The notes: generated by a model from the letters alone, not told the origin. A DNA stretch of 64,000 nt from Synergistaceae bacterium (GCA_031289955.1 JAITOL010000054.1:1-64000); one strand, 5' to 3'; shown: positions 50,658 to 61,328, numbered from the stretch's first letter. Translations and numbers: made by a program.

Positions 50658-51011
50658 CTATTCCACCAGCTGTATTACCGCCATCGGGGAAGCGTCCCCA
50701 ACCCTGTTTCCAAGCTTGACTATCCTGGTATAGCCCCCATTGCGGCTCGTGAAACGAGGCGCTATATCGTTGAAAAGCGACGTGACCGCAGCCTTGTGGG
50801 GCATGCGCGCTATCACAAGGCGGCGATCCGAGAGCGTTCCGGATTTTGCCTTCGTGATGAGCCGTTCCGCGACCCTGCGCAGCTCCTTTGCGCGAGTCAC
50901 AGTCGTGATGATACTCCCCTCGACAAAAAGACTGGCCGCCAGATTTCCAAGCATCGCCCGCCTGTGCGATCCATAGCGTCCAAGCCGCCTTAAATTCATG
51001 CGATGTCTCAT
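50658..51011 (-). CDS. rplQ: Ribosomal protein L17
   Basis: MRHRMNLRRLGRYGSHRRAMLGNLAASL. Confidence 0.98.
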   Translation of the reverse strand: MRHRMNLRRLGRYGSHRRAMLGNLAASLFVEGSIITTVTRAKELRRVAERLITKAKSGTLSDRRLVIARMPHKAAVTSLFNDIAPRFTSRNGGYTRIVKLGNRVGDASPMAVIQLVE

Positions 51012-51040
51012 TAGAGTTAGCCCCTTTGCTTATTATTTCT

Positions 51041-52090
51041 TTACTTGTACAGTTGTTCCTCTTCTGTGTCGTCGTCGATCTCGCCAGAGAGCGTCAGATC
51101 GAATTTCGTCAGTTTCTCCTCTATCTCGCGAAGCGAAATCTTGCCGAGATTCCTTATCTTGAGCAGGTCTCCGCGCGAACGCGATATGAGCTCGCCTATG
51201 AAGTGAACCCCTCCGCGCATCAGACAGTTCTCGCTGCGAACGGACAGTTCGAGATCCCGAACCGGGCGAGCGTAGGCGGGATTGTCCCCGAGCTTCATGA
51301 AGTTTCTCGATGGAGACTCTCCCGGCGGAGCCTTGTCCGGAACTTTCGACGTGTCGGTTCCCTTTATCTCAATCTGTAGTTCGGGATCGTCATTAGAGAC
51401 GGCCAGCGCGATATTCAGGAAATAATCCTTCAATATGACGGCCGCCTGACGAACCGCGTCCTCGGGGCTAACAACCCCGTTCGTCCACAGTTCGAGGCTC
51501 AGGCTGTCGTAGTCCGTCCTCTGCCCCATGCGCTTGTCCTGGACTTCGTATCTCACTCGCCTGGCAGGCGAGAATATCGCGTCCACGAGCAACGCGTCAA
51601 CCGGCAGATATACGGGCCTCGGCCTGTCCAGTGGAGCATACCCGGTGCCTGCCTCCACGTAGAAGTCCATGGACAGCTTCGCCCCTTCACCGAGATGGCA
51701 TATCAAGGCGTCCGGAGACGGAAACTCCACCTCGCTGTCGGGCTGTATATCCGAGACCGTGACCATCTTCGGTCCCTCCACTTCGAGGTGGAGGATACGG
51801 AACTCCGGAGAGAACGAACGCACCGGAACGTGCTTTATATTCATCAGAAGCTCTATCATATCCTCTTTGACGCCCGGCACAGTGGTGAACTCGTGCAAAA
51901 CTCCGTCAACGCGAATGGCGGTGATGGCGGCGCCGGAAATGGAGGACAGAAGAACCCTTCTCAGAGAATTTCCAAGTGTAACCCCGTAACCCCTCTCCAG
52001 CGGCTCAATAACTATTTTGCCGTGGGAGGAGTCGCTTTCTTCGACTATAATTTCATAGCGGGCGTGATCCAAAGTTCCCCCACCTTTCAA
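51041..52090 (-). CDS. rpoA: RNA polymerase alpha subunit
   Basis: FVIEPLERGYGVTLGNSLRRVLLSS-type motif; alpha-CTD ENCLMRGGVHFIGELISRSRGDLLKIRNLGKISLREIEEKL. Confidence 0.98.
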   Translation of the reverse strand: MKGGGTLDHARYEIIVEESDSSHGKIVIEPLERGYGVTLGNSLRRVLLSSISGAAITAIRVDGVLHEFTTVPGVKEDMIELLMNIKHVPVRSFSPEFRILHLEVEGPKMVTVSDIQPDSEVEFPSPDALICHLGEGAKLSMDFYVEAGTGYAPLDRPRPVYLPVDALLVDAIFSPARRVRYEVQDKRMGQRTDYDSLSLELWTNGVVSPEDAVRQAAVILKDYFLNIALAVSNDDPELQIEIKGTDTSKVPDKAPPGESPSRNFMKLGDNPAYARPVRDLELSVRSENCLMRGGVHFIGELISRSRGDLLKIRNLGKISLREIEEKLTKFDLTLSGEIDDDTEEEQLYK

Positions 52091-52135
52091 AGTACGCTAA
52101 AACTCAAATCCGCAAATACCGGCTATAAAAATAAA

Positions 52136-52528
52136 TTACACGCGGCGTCTTTTTGGAGGACGACAGCCGTTATGCGGTATGGGCGTCGCGTCCTGTATGA
52201 TGTTTACCTGAAGGCCAGCGGCCTGAAGGGAACGTATCGCCGACTCTCTGCCAGGCCCGGGTCCGCGGACCACTACGTCTATCTCGACGACTCCATAATC
52301 CTGAGCGAGCTTCGCCGCAGCGGATGCGGACATCTGAGCCGCGTATGGCGTCGATTTCCTGGTTCCCTTGAAGCCGACGTTACCGCCGGAAGCCCACGAC
52401 AGCGCGTTGCCCTGCTTGTCGGTAAGCGTCACTATCGTATTGTTGAATGTGGAGTAAATATGAGCAACACCATAAGATACGTGTTTTTTCTCCTTCTTTT
52501 TACTCCTGCGCTGCACTCTTTTTGCCAC
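52136..52528 (-). CDS. rpsK: Ribosomal protein S11
   Basis: [38 protein letters not shown]. Confidence 0.98.
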   Translation of the reverse strand: MAKRVQRRSKKKEKKHVSYGVAHIYSTFNNTIVTLTDKQGNALSWASGGNVGFKGTRKSTPYAAQMSASAAAKLAQDYGVVEIDVVVRGPGPGRESAIRSLQAAGLQVNIIQDATPIPHNGCRPPKRRRV

Positions 52529-52560
52529 CTGATTATTCCCCCTCGTTCATCAAAACCGGA

Positions 52561-52938
52561 TTACTTGGTAACCTTCTTCTTCCCGGCCACAGTGCGCTTC
52601 GGACCCTTGCGCGTACGCGCGTTCGTCTTCGTGTGCTGCCCGCGAACCGGAAGTCCCAGACGATGACGAAGGCCGCGGTAACAACCGATGTCCATGAGAC
52701 GCTTTATATTCATGCTTATTTCCCTGCGCAAATCGCCCTCGACCTTGTAGCCGTTCTCCAGCTCGGCGCGCAGTTTCTGTGCGTCATCGTCCGAGAGGTT
52801 CTTCACCCTGGTGTCCGGATTGATCCCGGTGGCGGCCAGTATTTTTTTCGACATCGACAGCCCGATGCCAAAAATATATGTGAGCCCTATCTCGATTCTC
52901 TTTTCCTTTGGAAGATCCACTCCAGCGATACGTGCCAT
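52561..52938 (-). CDS. rpsM: Ribosomal protein S13
   Basis: [26 protein letters not shown]. Confidence 0.98.
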   Translation of the reverse strand: MARIAGVDLPKEKRIEIGLTYIFGIGLSMSKKILAATGINPDTRVKNLSDDDAQKLRAELENGYKVEGDLRREISMNIKRLMDIGCYRGLRHRLGLPVRGQHTKTNARTRKGPKRTVAGKKKVTK

Positions 52939-52944
52939 TTAACG

Positions 52945-53070
52945 TTACCTCCTCGCTCCCTGACGTTGTTTATGTCTCGGATTTCTGCTGCATATGACCC
53001 TGACCACGCCGTGCCTTTTGATGATCCGGCAGTATTCGCAAATTGTTTTGACCGACGGTCGCACCTTCAT
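52945..53070 (-). CDS. rpmJ: Ribosomal protein L36
   Basis: 41 aa, below ORF-track cutoff: [41 protein letters not shown]; CxxC-C-H zinc ligands; between infA and rpsM. Confidence 0.97.
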   Translation of the reverse strand: MKVRPSVKTICEYCRIIKRHGVVRVICSRNPRHKQRQGARR

Positions 53071-53086
53071 TATCACGACAACCTCC

Positions 53087-53305
53087 TTATTTATATCTAT
53101 AAACTATTCTGCCCCGCGTAAGATCGTATGGAGTGAGCTGGATTAAAACCCTATCGCCCGGCAGTATGCGTATAAAATGCATTCTCATCTTGCCCGAGAC
53201 GTGGGCCAAAACTTTATGCCCGTTTTCCAACTCCACCCTGAACATCGCGTTCGGGAGCGGTTCGACAACTTTACCCTTAACCTCTATGACATCATCCTTC
53301 GGCAT
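53087..53305 (-). CDS. infA: Translation initiation factor IF-1
   Basis: [49 protein letters not shown]. Confidence 0.98.
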   Translation of the reverse strand: MPKDDVIEVKGKVVEPLPNAMFRVELENGHKVLAHVSGKMRMHFIRILPGDRVLIQLTPYDLTRGRIVYRYK

Positions 53306-53344
53306 ACGAACAGACCAACCTCCTCGAAAATAAGCTGTGAAATC

Positions 53345-53641
53345 TCAATTATTAAGACGGCGTACGATCTCAGCGATCCATCCGTCGTCAAGACATTTTC
53401 CCCCTGCGAGGCGTTGCGCAACCTCGACGGCAACTTTTCCGGTCGTATCAACGTGCCGCAAATTTTTCCGTTTCGGCCGCAGCGCGGATATTTTCACGCC
53501 GTCGGCGATCATGATCCTGTCGCTGATACCGGCATTTTCTTCGATCCCGACGACCACGAAAACGGAACCCTCATGATGGCCTCGCCTTACAACAACCAAA
53601 CTGCCCAGGGGAAATGACGTTCGATCACAACTCATTCCCAT
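53345..53641 (-). CDS. KOW-domain RNA-binding protein (L14e-like)
   Basis: PLGSLVVVRRGHHEGSVFVVVGIEENAG; location between map and infA. Confidence 0.8.
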   Translation of the reverse strand: MGMSCDRTSFPLGSLVVVRRGHHEGSVFVVVGIEENAGISDRIMIADGVKISALRPKRKNLRHVDTTGKVAVEVAQRLAGGKCLDDGWIAEIVRRLNN

Positions 53642-54402
53642 GGCGTCAGAATTTCCACGCCGTCTTCCGTAACGAGCAATGTATGTTCAAAGTGGGCTGC
53701 GTCCGACCCGTCGCATGTTACCACGGTCCACCCGTTGTCCATGGAGCGAATCGATTCTTTCCCACTCATCACCATCGGCTCTATGCAAAATGTCATACCG
53801 GGCTTCAGCGTCATTCCCGAACGCGGACGCCCAAAATTGGGAATCTGCGGCGGCTCGTGGAGCTTGCGGCCTATGCCGTGCCCCGAATATTCCCGGACCA
53901 GTCCGCAGCCGTGCGACAGAACAAAAACCTCTATCGCGTGCCCGATGTCCCCGACCGTATGCCCGGCTTTTGCCTGCTCCATGCCTACATGTAAAGCCTC
54001 ATAGGTCACAGACATAAGGTCCGCCCTCTCCCGCGAGATGTTTCCCACGGCATATGTGCAGGCGGCGTCGCCGTGATACCCGTCCAGCATAGCGCCCACA
54101 TCGACGCTGATTATATCCCCTTCCTCGAGAATCCTCCCTCGGACTGGAATGCCGTGCACAACCTCTTCGTTTATCGAAACGCATATGGCGCTCGGAAAAG
54201 GCGTCGCGATGCCGCGCACCCTGTAGCCCTTGAACGACGCTCCGGCGGATTCCTTAGCCAGTACGCGCTCAGCCTCGTCGTCCAGCGCCATGGTATCCAC
54301 TCCGGGACGTATCATATCCCTCATGGCATAATGCACATTTGCGACCACCTGGCCGGCGCGCCTCATACGCTCGATTTCATCCTGTTTTTTAAACGTTATC
54401 AT
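53632..54402 (-). CDS. map: Methionine aminopeptidase type I
   Basis: MITFKKQDEIERMRRAGQVVANV; GHGIGRKLHEPPQIPNFG. Confidence 0.97.
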   Translation of the reverse strand: MITFKKQDEIERMRRAGQVVANVHYAMRDMIRPGVDTMALDDEAERVLAKESAGASFKGYRVRGIATPFPSAICVSINEEVVHGIPVRGRILEEGDIISVDVGAMLDGYHGDAACTYAVGNISRERADLMSVTYEALHVGMEQAKAGHTVGDIGHAIEVFVLSHGCGLVREYSGHGIGRKLHEPPQIPNFGRPRSGMTLKPGMTFCIEPMVMSGKESIRSMDNGWTVVTCDGSDAAHFEHTLLVTEDGVEILTPWE

Positions 54403-55045
54403 TTTTGTCCCTCAGCGCTTCGAGATACACAAGCACGGTATCCGCCGCCCCAGATGCGTCGATCCCGCGAAGAAGCCCGGCGCGTTCGTAATACTCGACC
54501 AGAGGAGCGGTCTGTGTGTGGTAAACCGACAGTCGATTGCGTATCACAGTCTCGCGGTCATCATCCCGCTGAATCACGCCGCCTCCGCAGAGGGAGCACA
54601 AATCTCCCGGCTTTGGGGGATGCGACGCGGTATTGTAGATCGCTCCGCACGATACGCAGACCCTGCGGCTGGAGAGACGCTTCACGACGGCTTCATCCGA
54701 AATCTCGAGCAGAATGACCGCGTCAAGCGCGATAGACATCGACTCCAACATAACGTCAAGAGCTTCCGCCTGAGCGGAGGTTCTCGGAAAACCATCCAGG
54801 AGAAAACCTCGTGCCGCGTCGTCCTCTCCCATGCGTTTTTTCATCATGCTTATTATCAGGTCGTCCGGCACAAGAGCCCCGGCGTCCATGAATTTTTCCG
54901 CCTCAAGGCCCAGCTCAGTGCCTTCGCGCACGTTACTCCGCAACATATCTCCAGTCGAGATATGAGCTACCGGATATTTTCCCTTTATTGACTCAGCCTG
55001 AGTCCCTTTACCGGCGCCAGGCGGCCCGATCAGAATTACTCTCAT
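54389..55045 (-). CDS. adk: Adenylate kinase (Zn-binding lid)
   Basis: MRVILIGPPGAGKGTQAESI; CVSCGAIYN...CSLCGG Zn lid. Confidence 0.98.
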   Translation of the reverse strand: MRVILIGPPGAGKGTQAESIKGKYPVAHISTGDMLRSNVREGTELGLEAEKFMDAGALVPDDLIISMMKKRMGEDDAARGFLLDGFPRTSAQAEALDVMLESMSIALDAVILLEISDEAVVKRLSSRRVCVSCGAIYNTASHPPKPGDLCSLCGGGVIQRDDDRETVIRNRLSVYHTQTAPLVEYYERAGLLRGIDASGAADTVLVYLEALRDKNDNV

Positions 55046-55052
55046 AACGGTC

Positions 55053-56354
55053 TTAAAGCAACCCGCCGCTTTTGCCCCGGCGTTTCAGTATGCCGTCGTA
55101 GTGGCGCATAAGCATCTGACCCTCGACCTGGTGGATCGTGTCGAGAGCGACGCCGACCACGATCAGAACCGCTGTCCCTCCGAAGTAGAACGTCATGTTA
55201 AGAGCCCGCGACATGAATGTGGGAACGAGCGCTATTATGGCCAGAGCCACGGATCCGCCAAGCGTGATCCTGTTCATGACCCGCTCGATATAATCCGTCG
55301 TCGGTTTGCCGGGCCTTATGCCGAGGATGAAGCCTCCGTACTTTTTCATATTGTTTGACAGATCGTTGGGGTTGAAGACGACCGCCGTGTAAAAATATGA
55401 GAAAAATACTATGAACAGCACATACAGCGACATATAAACCAGGATATACGGCAACCGGCCTGACGGGTCAAACACATTTTTGATAAATCCAGCGACCGGG
55501 CCGCTGAAAAAGCTGGCTATCGTGTACGGAAAGAGCAGCACGGACGACGCGAAGATAATGGGTATTACCCCCGCCGTATTTATCTTGAGCGGAATGAACG
55601 TGCTCTGGCCGCCGTAGACTTTGTTGCCCACCATGCGTTTCGCGTACTGAACGGGAAGCCTGCGCTGCCCCTCCTGCAGATAGATACAGCCCACGATGAC
55701 AAAAAACATGATCACAAGAGCCAGCAGGACAATGATTGGGTTGAGCTGGCTATACCCCACATTCTTTAGCGTATCAATGATCGCCTCAGGCATACGGGCC
55801 ACTATACCGGCGTAGATGAGCATTGATGTGCCGTTGCCTATACCGTGGTCCGACATCACCTCTCCGAGCCACATGACCACTATGGCGCCGGTTGTAACAG
55901 CGGTGATTGCGACGACGGACAAAAACGTTCCGCCTGAAAATACTCCGGCGCTCCGAAGCCATGTCGTCATGCCTATGGCCTGGACAAGCGCGAAAAATAC
56001 CGTGCCGAACCTCGTGTACTGCGTTATCTTCTTGCGGCCCTCCTCCCCCTCTTTTTGCATTTTTTCGAGGGCGGGGAAGATGACGACGAGAAGCTGCATA
56101 ACGATGCTCGAGTTGATGTACGGACCGACTCCAAGCGCAAATACGCTGAAACGCCGGAGCGCGCCGCCGGCAAACATATCGAGGAAACCAAGGACTCCGC
56201 TACCCTGAGCAAAGTACGCCTCCATCGCGTCCGGATCTATCCCGGGCGTCGGTATGTGAGCCCCAAGCCTGAAGACGAAAAGGGCGCCTATTACAAACAG
56301 GATTCGCCTCTTTAAATCCGGCAGACGAAACGCGTCCCGGAATCCGTCTATCAC
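55053..56354 (-). CDS. secY: Preprotein translocase SecY
   Basis: RLGAHIPTPGID, polytopic; between adk and rplO. Confidence 0.98.
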   Translation of the reverse strand: MIDGFRDAFRLPDLKRRILFVIGALFVFRLGAHIPTPGIDPDAMEAYFAQGSGVLGFLDMFAGGALRRFSVFALGVGPYINSSIVMQLLVVIFPALEKMQKEGEEGRKKITQYTRFGTVFFALVQAIGMTTWLRSAGVFSGGTFLSVVAITAVTTGAIVVMWLGEVMSDHGIGNGTSMLIYAGIVARMPEAIIDTLKNVGYSQLNPIIVLLALVIMFFVIVGCIYLQEGQRRLPVQYAKRMVGNKVYGGQSTFIPLKINTAGVIPIIFASSVLLFPYTIASFFSGPVAGFIKNVFDPSGRLPYILVYMSLYVLFIVFFSYFYTAVVFNPNDLSNNMKKYGGFILGIRPGKPTTDYIERVMNRITLGGSVALAIIALVPTFMSRALNMTFYFGGTAVLIVVGVALDTIHQVEGQMLMRHYDGILKRRGKSGGLL

Positions 56355-56355
56355 G

Positions 56356-56805
56356 TCAGATCACCTCTGACTTTCCGCCCATCGCCTCTATTTTGCCGCG
56401 GGCGGATGCGCTGAAAGCGTTCGCTATCACGGTAAAGCTCTTGGTGATATCTCCGTCGCCCAGTATTTTCACTGGATTCGAACCGGATATGAGCCCGCGC
56501 TCATGGAGATCTTCAAGCGTTATGGTCATGCCGGCGTCGAACTTTTCCTCGAGATCCCTCACGTTAACGGTCTCGAAATTTTTAGCGAACCTAAAATTGC
56601 TGAAGCCCCTCTTGGGTATCCTGCGGGAAAGAGGCATCTGGCCTCCCTCGAAGTGAGGAGACACACTGTGCCCGGCTCTCGCCTTCTGGCCTTTGTGTCC
56701 TTTTCCGGCGGTCTTTCCTGTTCCGCTGCCAACGCCCATGCCAAGACGCTTCGGCTTGCGCTTCGAACCGGGGGCCTGGGACAGTTCATGCAGATTCATG
56801 TCCAT
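56356..56805 (-). CDS. rplO: Ribosomal protein L15
   Basis: LHELSQAPGSKRKPKRLGMGVGSGTGKTAGKGHKGQKAR. Confidence 0.98.
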   Translation of the reverse strand: MDMNLHELSQAPGSKRKPKRLGMGVGSGTGKTAGKGHKGQKARAGHSVSPHFEGGQMPLSRRIPKRGFSNFRFAKNFETVNVRDLEEKFDAGMTITLEDLHERGLISGSNPVKILGDGDITKSFTVIANAFSASARGKIEAMGGKSEVI

Positions 56806-56815
56806 TCACCTCTTC

Positions 56816-56998
56816 CTACTCGCCCTGCGTCCACTCTACGAGATGAATGACGCTCTGTATCATGCCGCGCACAGAGGGCGTATCGTCGTGTTCGACCGTC
56901 TCGCCGAGCCTGTGCAGACCAAGCGCCCTTATAGTACGCGCCTGTATGGGGGGGCGTCCTATCGTGCTCTTTTTCCACGTAACTTTTATCTTCGACAT
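56816..56998 (-). CDS. rpmD: Ribosomal protein L30
   Basis: KIKVTWKKSTIGRPPIQARTIRALGLHRLGETVEH. Confidence 0.97.
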   Translation of the reverse strand: MSKIKVTWKKSTIGRPPIQARTIRALGLHRLGETVEHDDTPSVRGMIQSVIHLVEWTQGE

Positions 56999-57009
56999 GA
57001 CACTACCTC

Positions 57010-57534
57010 CTAAGCGGAAGCGAGCGTGTCGCGCCCACGCAGCCTGCGAACCTCGTCGGCGGTGCGCAGTCCCCGAACCGCCTCGAGTGTTGCGTAGGCT
57101 ACGTTTATCGGGTTCGATGTGCGGCCGATGACCTTAGTCAGAACATCCTTAATACCGCCGAGCTCCATGATGGCGCGCACGACGGCGCCCGCGATGACTC
57201 CGGTTCCAGGGGCCGCCGGCCTGATTAAAACATCCGCCGCTCCGAACTTGCCCTGTATTGGATGCGGAATCGTGTTTCCGGACTTCTTCATATCCACCAT
57301 ATTTTTTTTAGCGTGGTCGATGCCCTTGCGGACGGCCTCGGAAATTTCACGGGCCTTGCCCATTCCGATTCCGACCTGGTCGATGCCATCACCGACCACG
57401 ACAAGAACTGAGAAACGGAAGCGTTTGCCTCCCTTTACGACCTTGCTGACGCGGTTGATGGACACAACCCGTTCGGCGAGCTCCATGCCTCTCGAGCTGT
57501 AATTTTTACTCTGGGTCTCTTTCTGGTTTGCCAA
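57010..57534 (-). CDS. rpsE: Ribosomal protein S5
   Basis: ERVVSINRVSKVVKGGKRFRFSVLVVVGDG. Confidence 0.98.
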   Translation of the reverse strand: MANQKETQSKNYSSRGMELAERVVSINRVSKVVKGGKRFRFSVLVVVGDGIDQVGIGMGKAREISEAVRKGIDHAKKNMVDMKKSGNTIPHPIQGKFGAADVLIRPAAPGTGVIAGAVVRAIMELGGIKDVLTKVIGRTSNPINVAYATLEAVRGLRTADEVRRLRGRDTLASA

Positions 57535-57546
57535 ATTCTTCCCTCC

Positions 57547-57915
57547 CTAAAATTTCAGGCCGGCTTCGCGCGCGGCGTCGGCAAGCGCCTTCACGCGACC
57601 CCCAAACATATGGCCGCCGCGATCGAACACCACCGTGGTGATACCTTTCGCGATAGCCCTCTCGGCTACAAGGCGGCCAATCAGCTTTGCCGCCTCAGTA
57701 TCCGCGCCATTTTTGAGGGAATCGGCGAGCGATTTGTCCAATGTAGACGCAAAAACCAGAGTATTGCCCGCTTCGTCGTCTATTACCTGCGCGTAAATGT
57801 GCTTCAGGCTGCGAAACACCGATAGTCTCGGTCGGTCGCACGTACCGGCGAGATGCTTGCGCAGGCGGCGATGACGATGTTCTCGCATTTCGTTGCGACT
57901 GCGATTATTTATCAT
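57547..57915 (-). CDS. rplR: Ribosomal protein L18
   Basis: [31 protein letters not shown]. Confidence 0.98.
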   Translation of the reverse strand: MINNRSRNEMREHRHRRLRKHLAGTCDRPRLSVFRSLKHIYAQVIDDEAGNTLVFASTLDKSLADSLKNGADTEAAKLIGRLVAERAIAKGITTVVFDRGGHMFGGRVKALADAAREAGLKF

Positions 57916-57933
57916 CTTTTCTCACCTCGCAAT

Positions 57934-58473
57934 TTATTTGCCGCCGGTCTTGCCGGCCTTGCGGATGACGTACTCGTCCGCATAGCGAATGCCTTTGCCC
58001 TTGTACGGCTCCGGCGGCCTGTAACCCCTGATATCGGCCGCAACCTGACCAACAAGCTGTTTGTCGATACCGCGAACTATGATCTTCGTTGGGCCCTCCA
58101 CAGTGAATTCCACGCCTACCGGCGGAGGAACTTCGACCGGATGGGAAAAGCCGAGGGACATCACCAGATTTTTGCCCTGCATCTGAGCCCTGTAGCCAAC
58201 GCCGATTATTTCGAGCGTCTTTTCAAAACCCTGGTTCACGCCGGTGATCATATTGCTCAGAATAGCCCTTGTCATGCCGTGCGCGGCGCGGTTGCGCTTC
58301 TCGTCGTTCGAGCGCGTCACCACGACGATACCGTTCTCCAAAGACACGTCGATATCGGGCATCACGCCGAACGTGAGCGTACCCTTTGTGCCTTTTACCG
58401 TAATATCCTTGCCCTCAATTTTGACATCCACGCCCTTAGGAAGCGGAATGGGTTTTCGTCCGATACGAGACAT
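57934..58473 (-). CDS. rplF: Ribosomal protein L6
   Basis: MSRIGRKPIPLPKGVDVKIEG; RPPEPYKGKGIRYADE. Confidence 0.98.
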   Translation of the reverse strand: MSRIGRKPIPLPKGVDVKIEGKDITVKGTKGTLTFGVMPDIDVSLENGIVVVTRSNDEKRNRAAHGMTRAILSNMITGVNQGFEKTLEIIGVGYRAQMQGKNLVMSLGFSHPVEVPPPVGVEFTVEGPTKIIVRGIDKQLVGQVAADIRGYRPPEPYKGKGIRYADEYVIRKAGKTGGK

Positions 58474-58486
58474 ACCTGTTCCCCTC

Positions 58487-58891
58487 CTACCAGACGTAGC
58501 ACATGACTTCGCCGCCGAGCCCGCGTTTGCGAGCTTCAGCGTCAGTCATAAGGCCGCTTGACGTCGAAATGAGCGCAATTCCCAGACCGCCCATCACCTT
58601 GGGTACGTCCTCCCTGCGGACGTAGATGCGGCGTCCGGGTTTGCTTATACGACGCAATCCCTGGATCACCCGCTCCCGCCCCGAGCCGTAATTCATGTAC
58701 ACGCGCAGCGTGGATACGGGCAGTTTGGGATCAGTTACCGTTTTATAATTGCGGATATATCCCTGATCCTTGAGTATCCGGGCTATCTCGAGACGAAGCT
58801 TACTCATTGGCATATCCACCATCTCGTGATACACGGTGTTGGCGTTGCGTACGCGAGTAAGCATATCCGCTACAGGATCTGTGACATGCAT
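58487..58891 (-). CDS. rpsH: Ribosomal protein S8
   Basis: [45 protein letters not shown]. Confidence 0.98.
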   Translation of the reverse strand: MHVTDPVADMLTRVRNANTVYHEMVDMPMSKLRLEIARILKDQGYIRNYKTVTDPKLPVSTLRVYMNYGSGRERVIQGLRRISKPGRRIYVRREDVPKVMGGLGIALISTSSGLMTDAEARKRGLGGEVMCYVW

Positions 58892-58915
58892 CCCTGTTTA
58901 CACTCCCTTCCTGCT

Positions 58916-59101
58916 CTACCAGCTCGACTTGACAACGCCGGGAATCTTTCCCTCGCGTGCCAGGCTTCTGAAGCAGCAGCGGCACATGTTGAACATCCGC
59001 ATATATCCGCGCGGGCGACCGCACAGAGGACAGCGGTTGTAACGTCTGACCTTGAACTTAGGTTCTTTGACGGCCTTGATTTCAAGACTCTTGCGCGCCA
59101 T
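58916..59101 (-). CDS. rpsZ: Ribosomal protein S14 type Z
   Basis: [46 protein letters not shown], zinc-binding short form. Confidence 0.97.
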   Translation of the reverse strand: MARKSLEIKAVKEPKFKVRRYNRCPLCGRPRGYMRMFNMCRCCFRSLAREGKIPGVVKSSW

Positions 59102-59116
59102 TATCCTTCTCCTCTC

Positions 59117-59659
59117 CTATTTCGCGAAAGGCATCCCAAGCTCGAGGAGGAGTGCGAAAGCCTCTTCGTCCGTGGGTGCGCTCGTCACAAACGATATGTT
59201 CATGCCGCGCATGCGGATGACTTTGTCGTATTCGATCTCCGGGAAGAGCAGCTGTTCGCGTAAACCCAGATTGTAGTTGCCTCTTCCGTCGAAACCGCGC
59301 TTCGCCACTCCCTGAAAGTCCTTGATGCGGGGAAGCGCAGCCGAGATGAGCCTGTCGGCAAACTCCCACATCTTGGTCGAACGAAGCGTAACGCAGCACG
59401 CCACCGGCATTCCCTCGCGAACTTTGAAACCGGCGACGGAACGTTTGGCCCGTTTCATCATCGGGCGCTGGCCCGTTATCGTGGTAAGCTCGTTTATCGC
59501 TGAATCCATATATTTCATGTCGACCTTAGCCTCGCTAACTCCTATGTTGACCACTATCTTAACGAGGTTGGGTACCTGCATCGGGCTCGCGTACTCGAAC
59601 TGAGTCTTCAGACGCGAAGCCACCTCGGTTTTGTATTTTTCCAAAAGACGCGGAATCAT
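59117..59659 (-). CDS. rplE: Ribosomal protein L5
   Basis: PRLLEKYKTEV...VKIVVNIGVSEAKVD; FRLREGMPVACCVTLR-like segment. Confidence 0.98.
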   Translation of the reverse strand: MIPRLLEKYKTEVASRLKTQFEYASPMQVPNLVKIVVNIGVSEAKVDMKYMDSAINELTTITGQRPMMKRAKRSVAGFKVREGMPVACCVTLRSTKMWEFADRLISAALPRIKDFQGVAKRGFDGRGNYNLGLREQLLFPEIEYDKVIRMRGMNISFVTSAPTDEEAFALLLELGMPFAK

Positions 59660-59675
59660 TTTCGTCCGGACCCCC

Positions 59676-60002
59676 CTATGCCTTATCGATTATCTCGCCG
59701 CATTTCTTGCACAGACGGACTTTCTTTCCGCTGTCAAGAAACGCCCGGCCTACACGGGTGGGCTTTCCGCAGGACGGACACACGAGCATAGCCTTCGAAG
59801 CGCTCAGCGGCGCCTCCATCTTGACGAGGCCTCCGCGCGGGTTCTTCTGGGTGGGGCGCATGCTCTTAGTGACCATATTTACATTTTCCACAACTATCAG
59901 CTCGCGGGAGAGATCCCTGCGCAGTATATTTCCCTCTTTGCCCTTGTCTTTGCCGGAAATTATACACACGCGATCACCCTTGCGAAGTCTCATTTTAGAC
60001 AT
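59676..60002 (-). CDS. rplX: Ribosomal protein L24
   Basis: MRLRKGDRVCIISGKDKGKEGNILR. Confidence 0.97.
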   Translation of the reverse strand: MSKMRLRKGDRVCIISGKDKGKEGNILRRDLSRELIVVENVNMVTKSMRPTQKNPRGGLVKMEAPLSASKAMLVCPSCGKPTRVGRAFLDSGKKVRLCKKCGEIIDKA

Positions 60003-60015
60003 TATGCCCGCCCCC

Positions 60016-60384
60016 CTACACTACTTCGGGCGCGAGAGAAACAATGCGCATGTAACGCTTTTCCCTCAGTTCCCGGGCAACCGGGCCGAAGATACGAGTT
60101 CCCTTCGGATCCCCGTTGTTGTCGATTAAGACCGCCGCGTTATCGTCAAAACGAACGTACGAACCGTCCTTGCGGCGAACTTCTTTCTTTGTGCGGACTA
60201 TGACGGCCCTTATTACGTCGCCCTTGTTGACGTTGCTGTTCGGGATGGCCTCTTTCACGGACGCCACTATCACGTCCCCTACGGAACCCACCTTGCGAAA
60301 AGAACCGCCCTTCACCTGAATGCAGAGAATCTTTTTAGCGCCCGAATTGTCGGCGACGTTGAGCACTGTGCGAAGCTGAATCAT
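60016..60384 (-). CDS. rplN: Ribosomal protein L14
   Basis: [24 protein letters not shown]. Confidence 0.98.
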   Translation of the reverse strand: MIQLRTVLNVADNSGAKKILCIQVKGGSFRKVGSVGDVIVASVKEAIPNSNVNKGDVIRAVIVRTKKEVRRKDGSYVRFDDNAAVLIDNNGDPKGTRIFGPVARELREKRYMRIVSLAPEVV

Positions 60385-60680
60385 GCCAACGCATCCCCCT
60401 CGCTGGACTCCACTCCGAGAATCGGCGCCCGCTCAATTATCTGGGAGACCCTCCACCTTTTGTGACGGCTCAGCGGACGCGTCTCCTCTATCTGGATGCG
60501 GTCGCCGGGACGACACTCATTGGCCTCATCGTGAGCCATATACTTTTTCACTCGCAAAACCGGCTTTCCATAAAGCGGGTGTTTCGACATCCTGTCGATG
60601 CGGACGACCACAGTCTTGTCCATCTTGTCGCTTACCACTATGCCGGTTCTAACTTTACGATAAGGAGTACGTTCCTCCAT
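60381..60680 (-). CDS. rpsQ: Ribosomal protein S17
   Basis: [27 protein letters not shown]. Confidence 0.97.
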   Translation of the reverse strand: MEERTPYRKVRTGIVVSDKMDKTVVVRIDRMSKHPLYGKPVLRVKKYMAHDEANECRPGDRIQIEETRPLSRHKRWRVSQIIERAPILGVESSEGDALA

Positions 60681-60685
60681 CGAGA

Positions 60686-60901
60686 TTACCCCCTCACTCC
60701 TGTCCGCGGCGTAACGCTTTCCTTCTCCTGCAGTACAGAGAGAACGCGCGCTATCGTACGGCGGACTTCCTTTATTCTACTTGTATTGCTGAGCTGACCG
60801 ATCGCGTTCTGAAACCTCAGGTTAAACAGCTCTTCCTTGAACTGGCGATGCTTGTCGCGCAGCTCGTCCATTGTGAGTTCGCGAAGCGCCTTGGGATCCA
60901 T
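60686..60901 (-). CDS. rpmC: Ribosomal protein L29
   Basis: [32 protein letters not shown]. Confidence 0.97.
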   Translation of the reverse strand: MDPKALRELTMDELRDKHRQFKEELFNLRFQNAIGQLSNTSRIKEVRRTIARVLSVLQEKESVTPRTGVRG

Positions 60902-60902
60902 G

Positions 60903-61322
60903 TTAATCAGTCACTCCCTCTCTTGTCAGCATCTTGACCTTGATGGGGAGCTTGAAAGACGCCGTGCGGAACGCGGCTTCCGCCACGTCGCGTGGAACGC
61001 CCTCTATCTCGAACATCACACGACCGCGCTTTACAGCCGCCGTCCAGTACTCGACGTTTCCCTTTCCTTTACCCATACGAGTTTCAAGAGGCTTTCCCGT
61101 CACAGGGCGATCCGGGAAGATGCGTATCCATATCTTTCCGCCTTTTTTCATCTTGCGGGATATGGCTACGCGAACCGCTTCTATCTGGCGGGCCGTTATC
61201 CAGCCGTTCTCGAGTGCCTGAAGCCCATACTCGCCGAAATCTATTTTCGTAGCTCCCTTCGATATTCCTCGCAGAGGAGTCAGATGGGGCTTGCGATATT
61301 TAACTCTCTTGGGGGACAGCAT
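60903..61322 (-). CDS. rplP: Ribosomal protein L16
   Basis: [25 protein letters not shown]. Confidence 0.98.
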   Translation of the reverse strand: MLSPKRVKYRKPHLTPLRGISKGATKIDFGEYGLQALENGWITARQIEAVRVAISRKMKKGGKIWIRIFPDRPVTGKPLETRMGKGKGNVEYWTAAVKRGRVMFEIEGVPRDVAEAAFRTASFKLPIKVKMLTREGVTD

Positions 61323-61328
61323 GATTCG

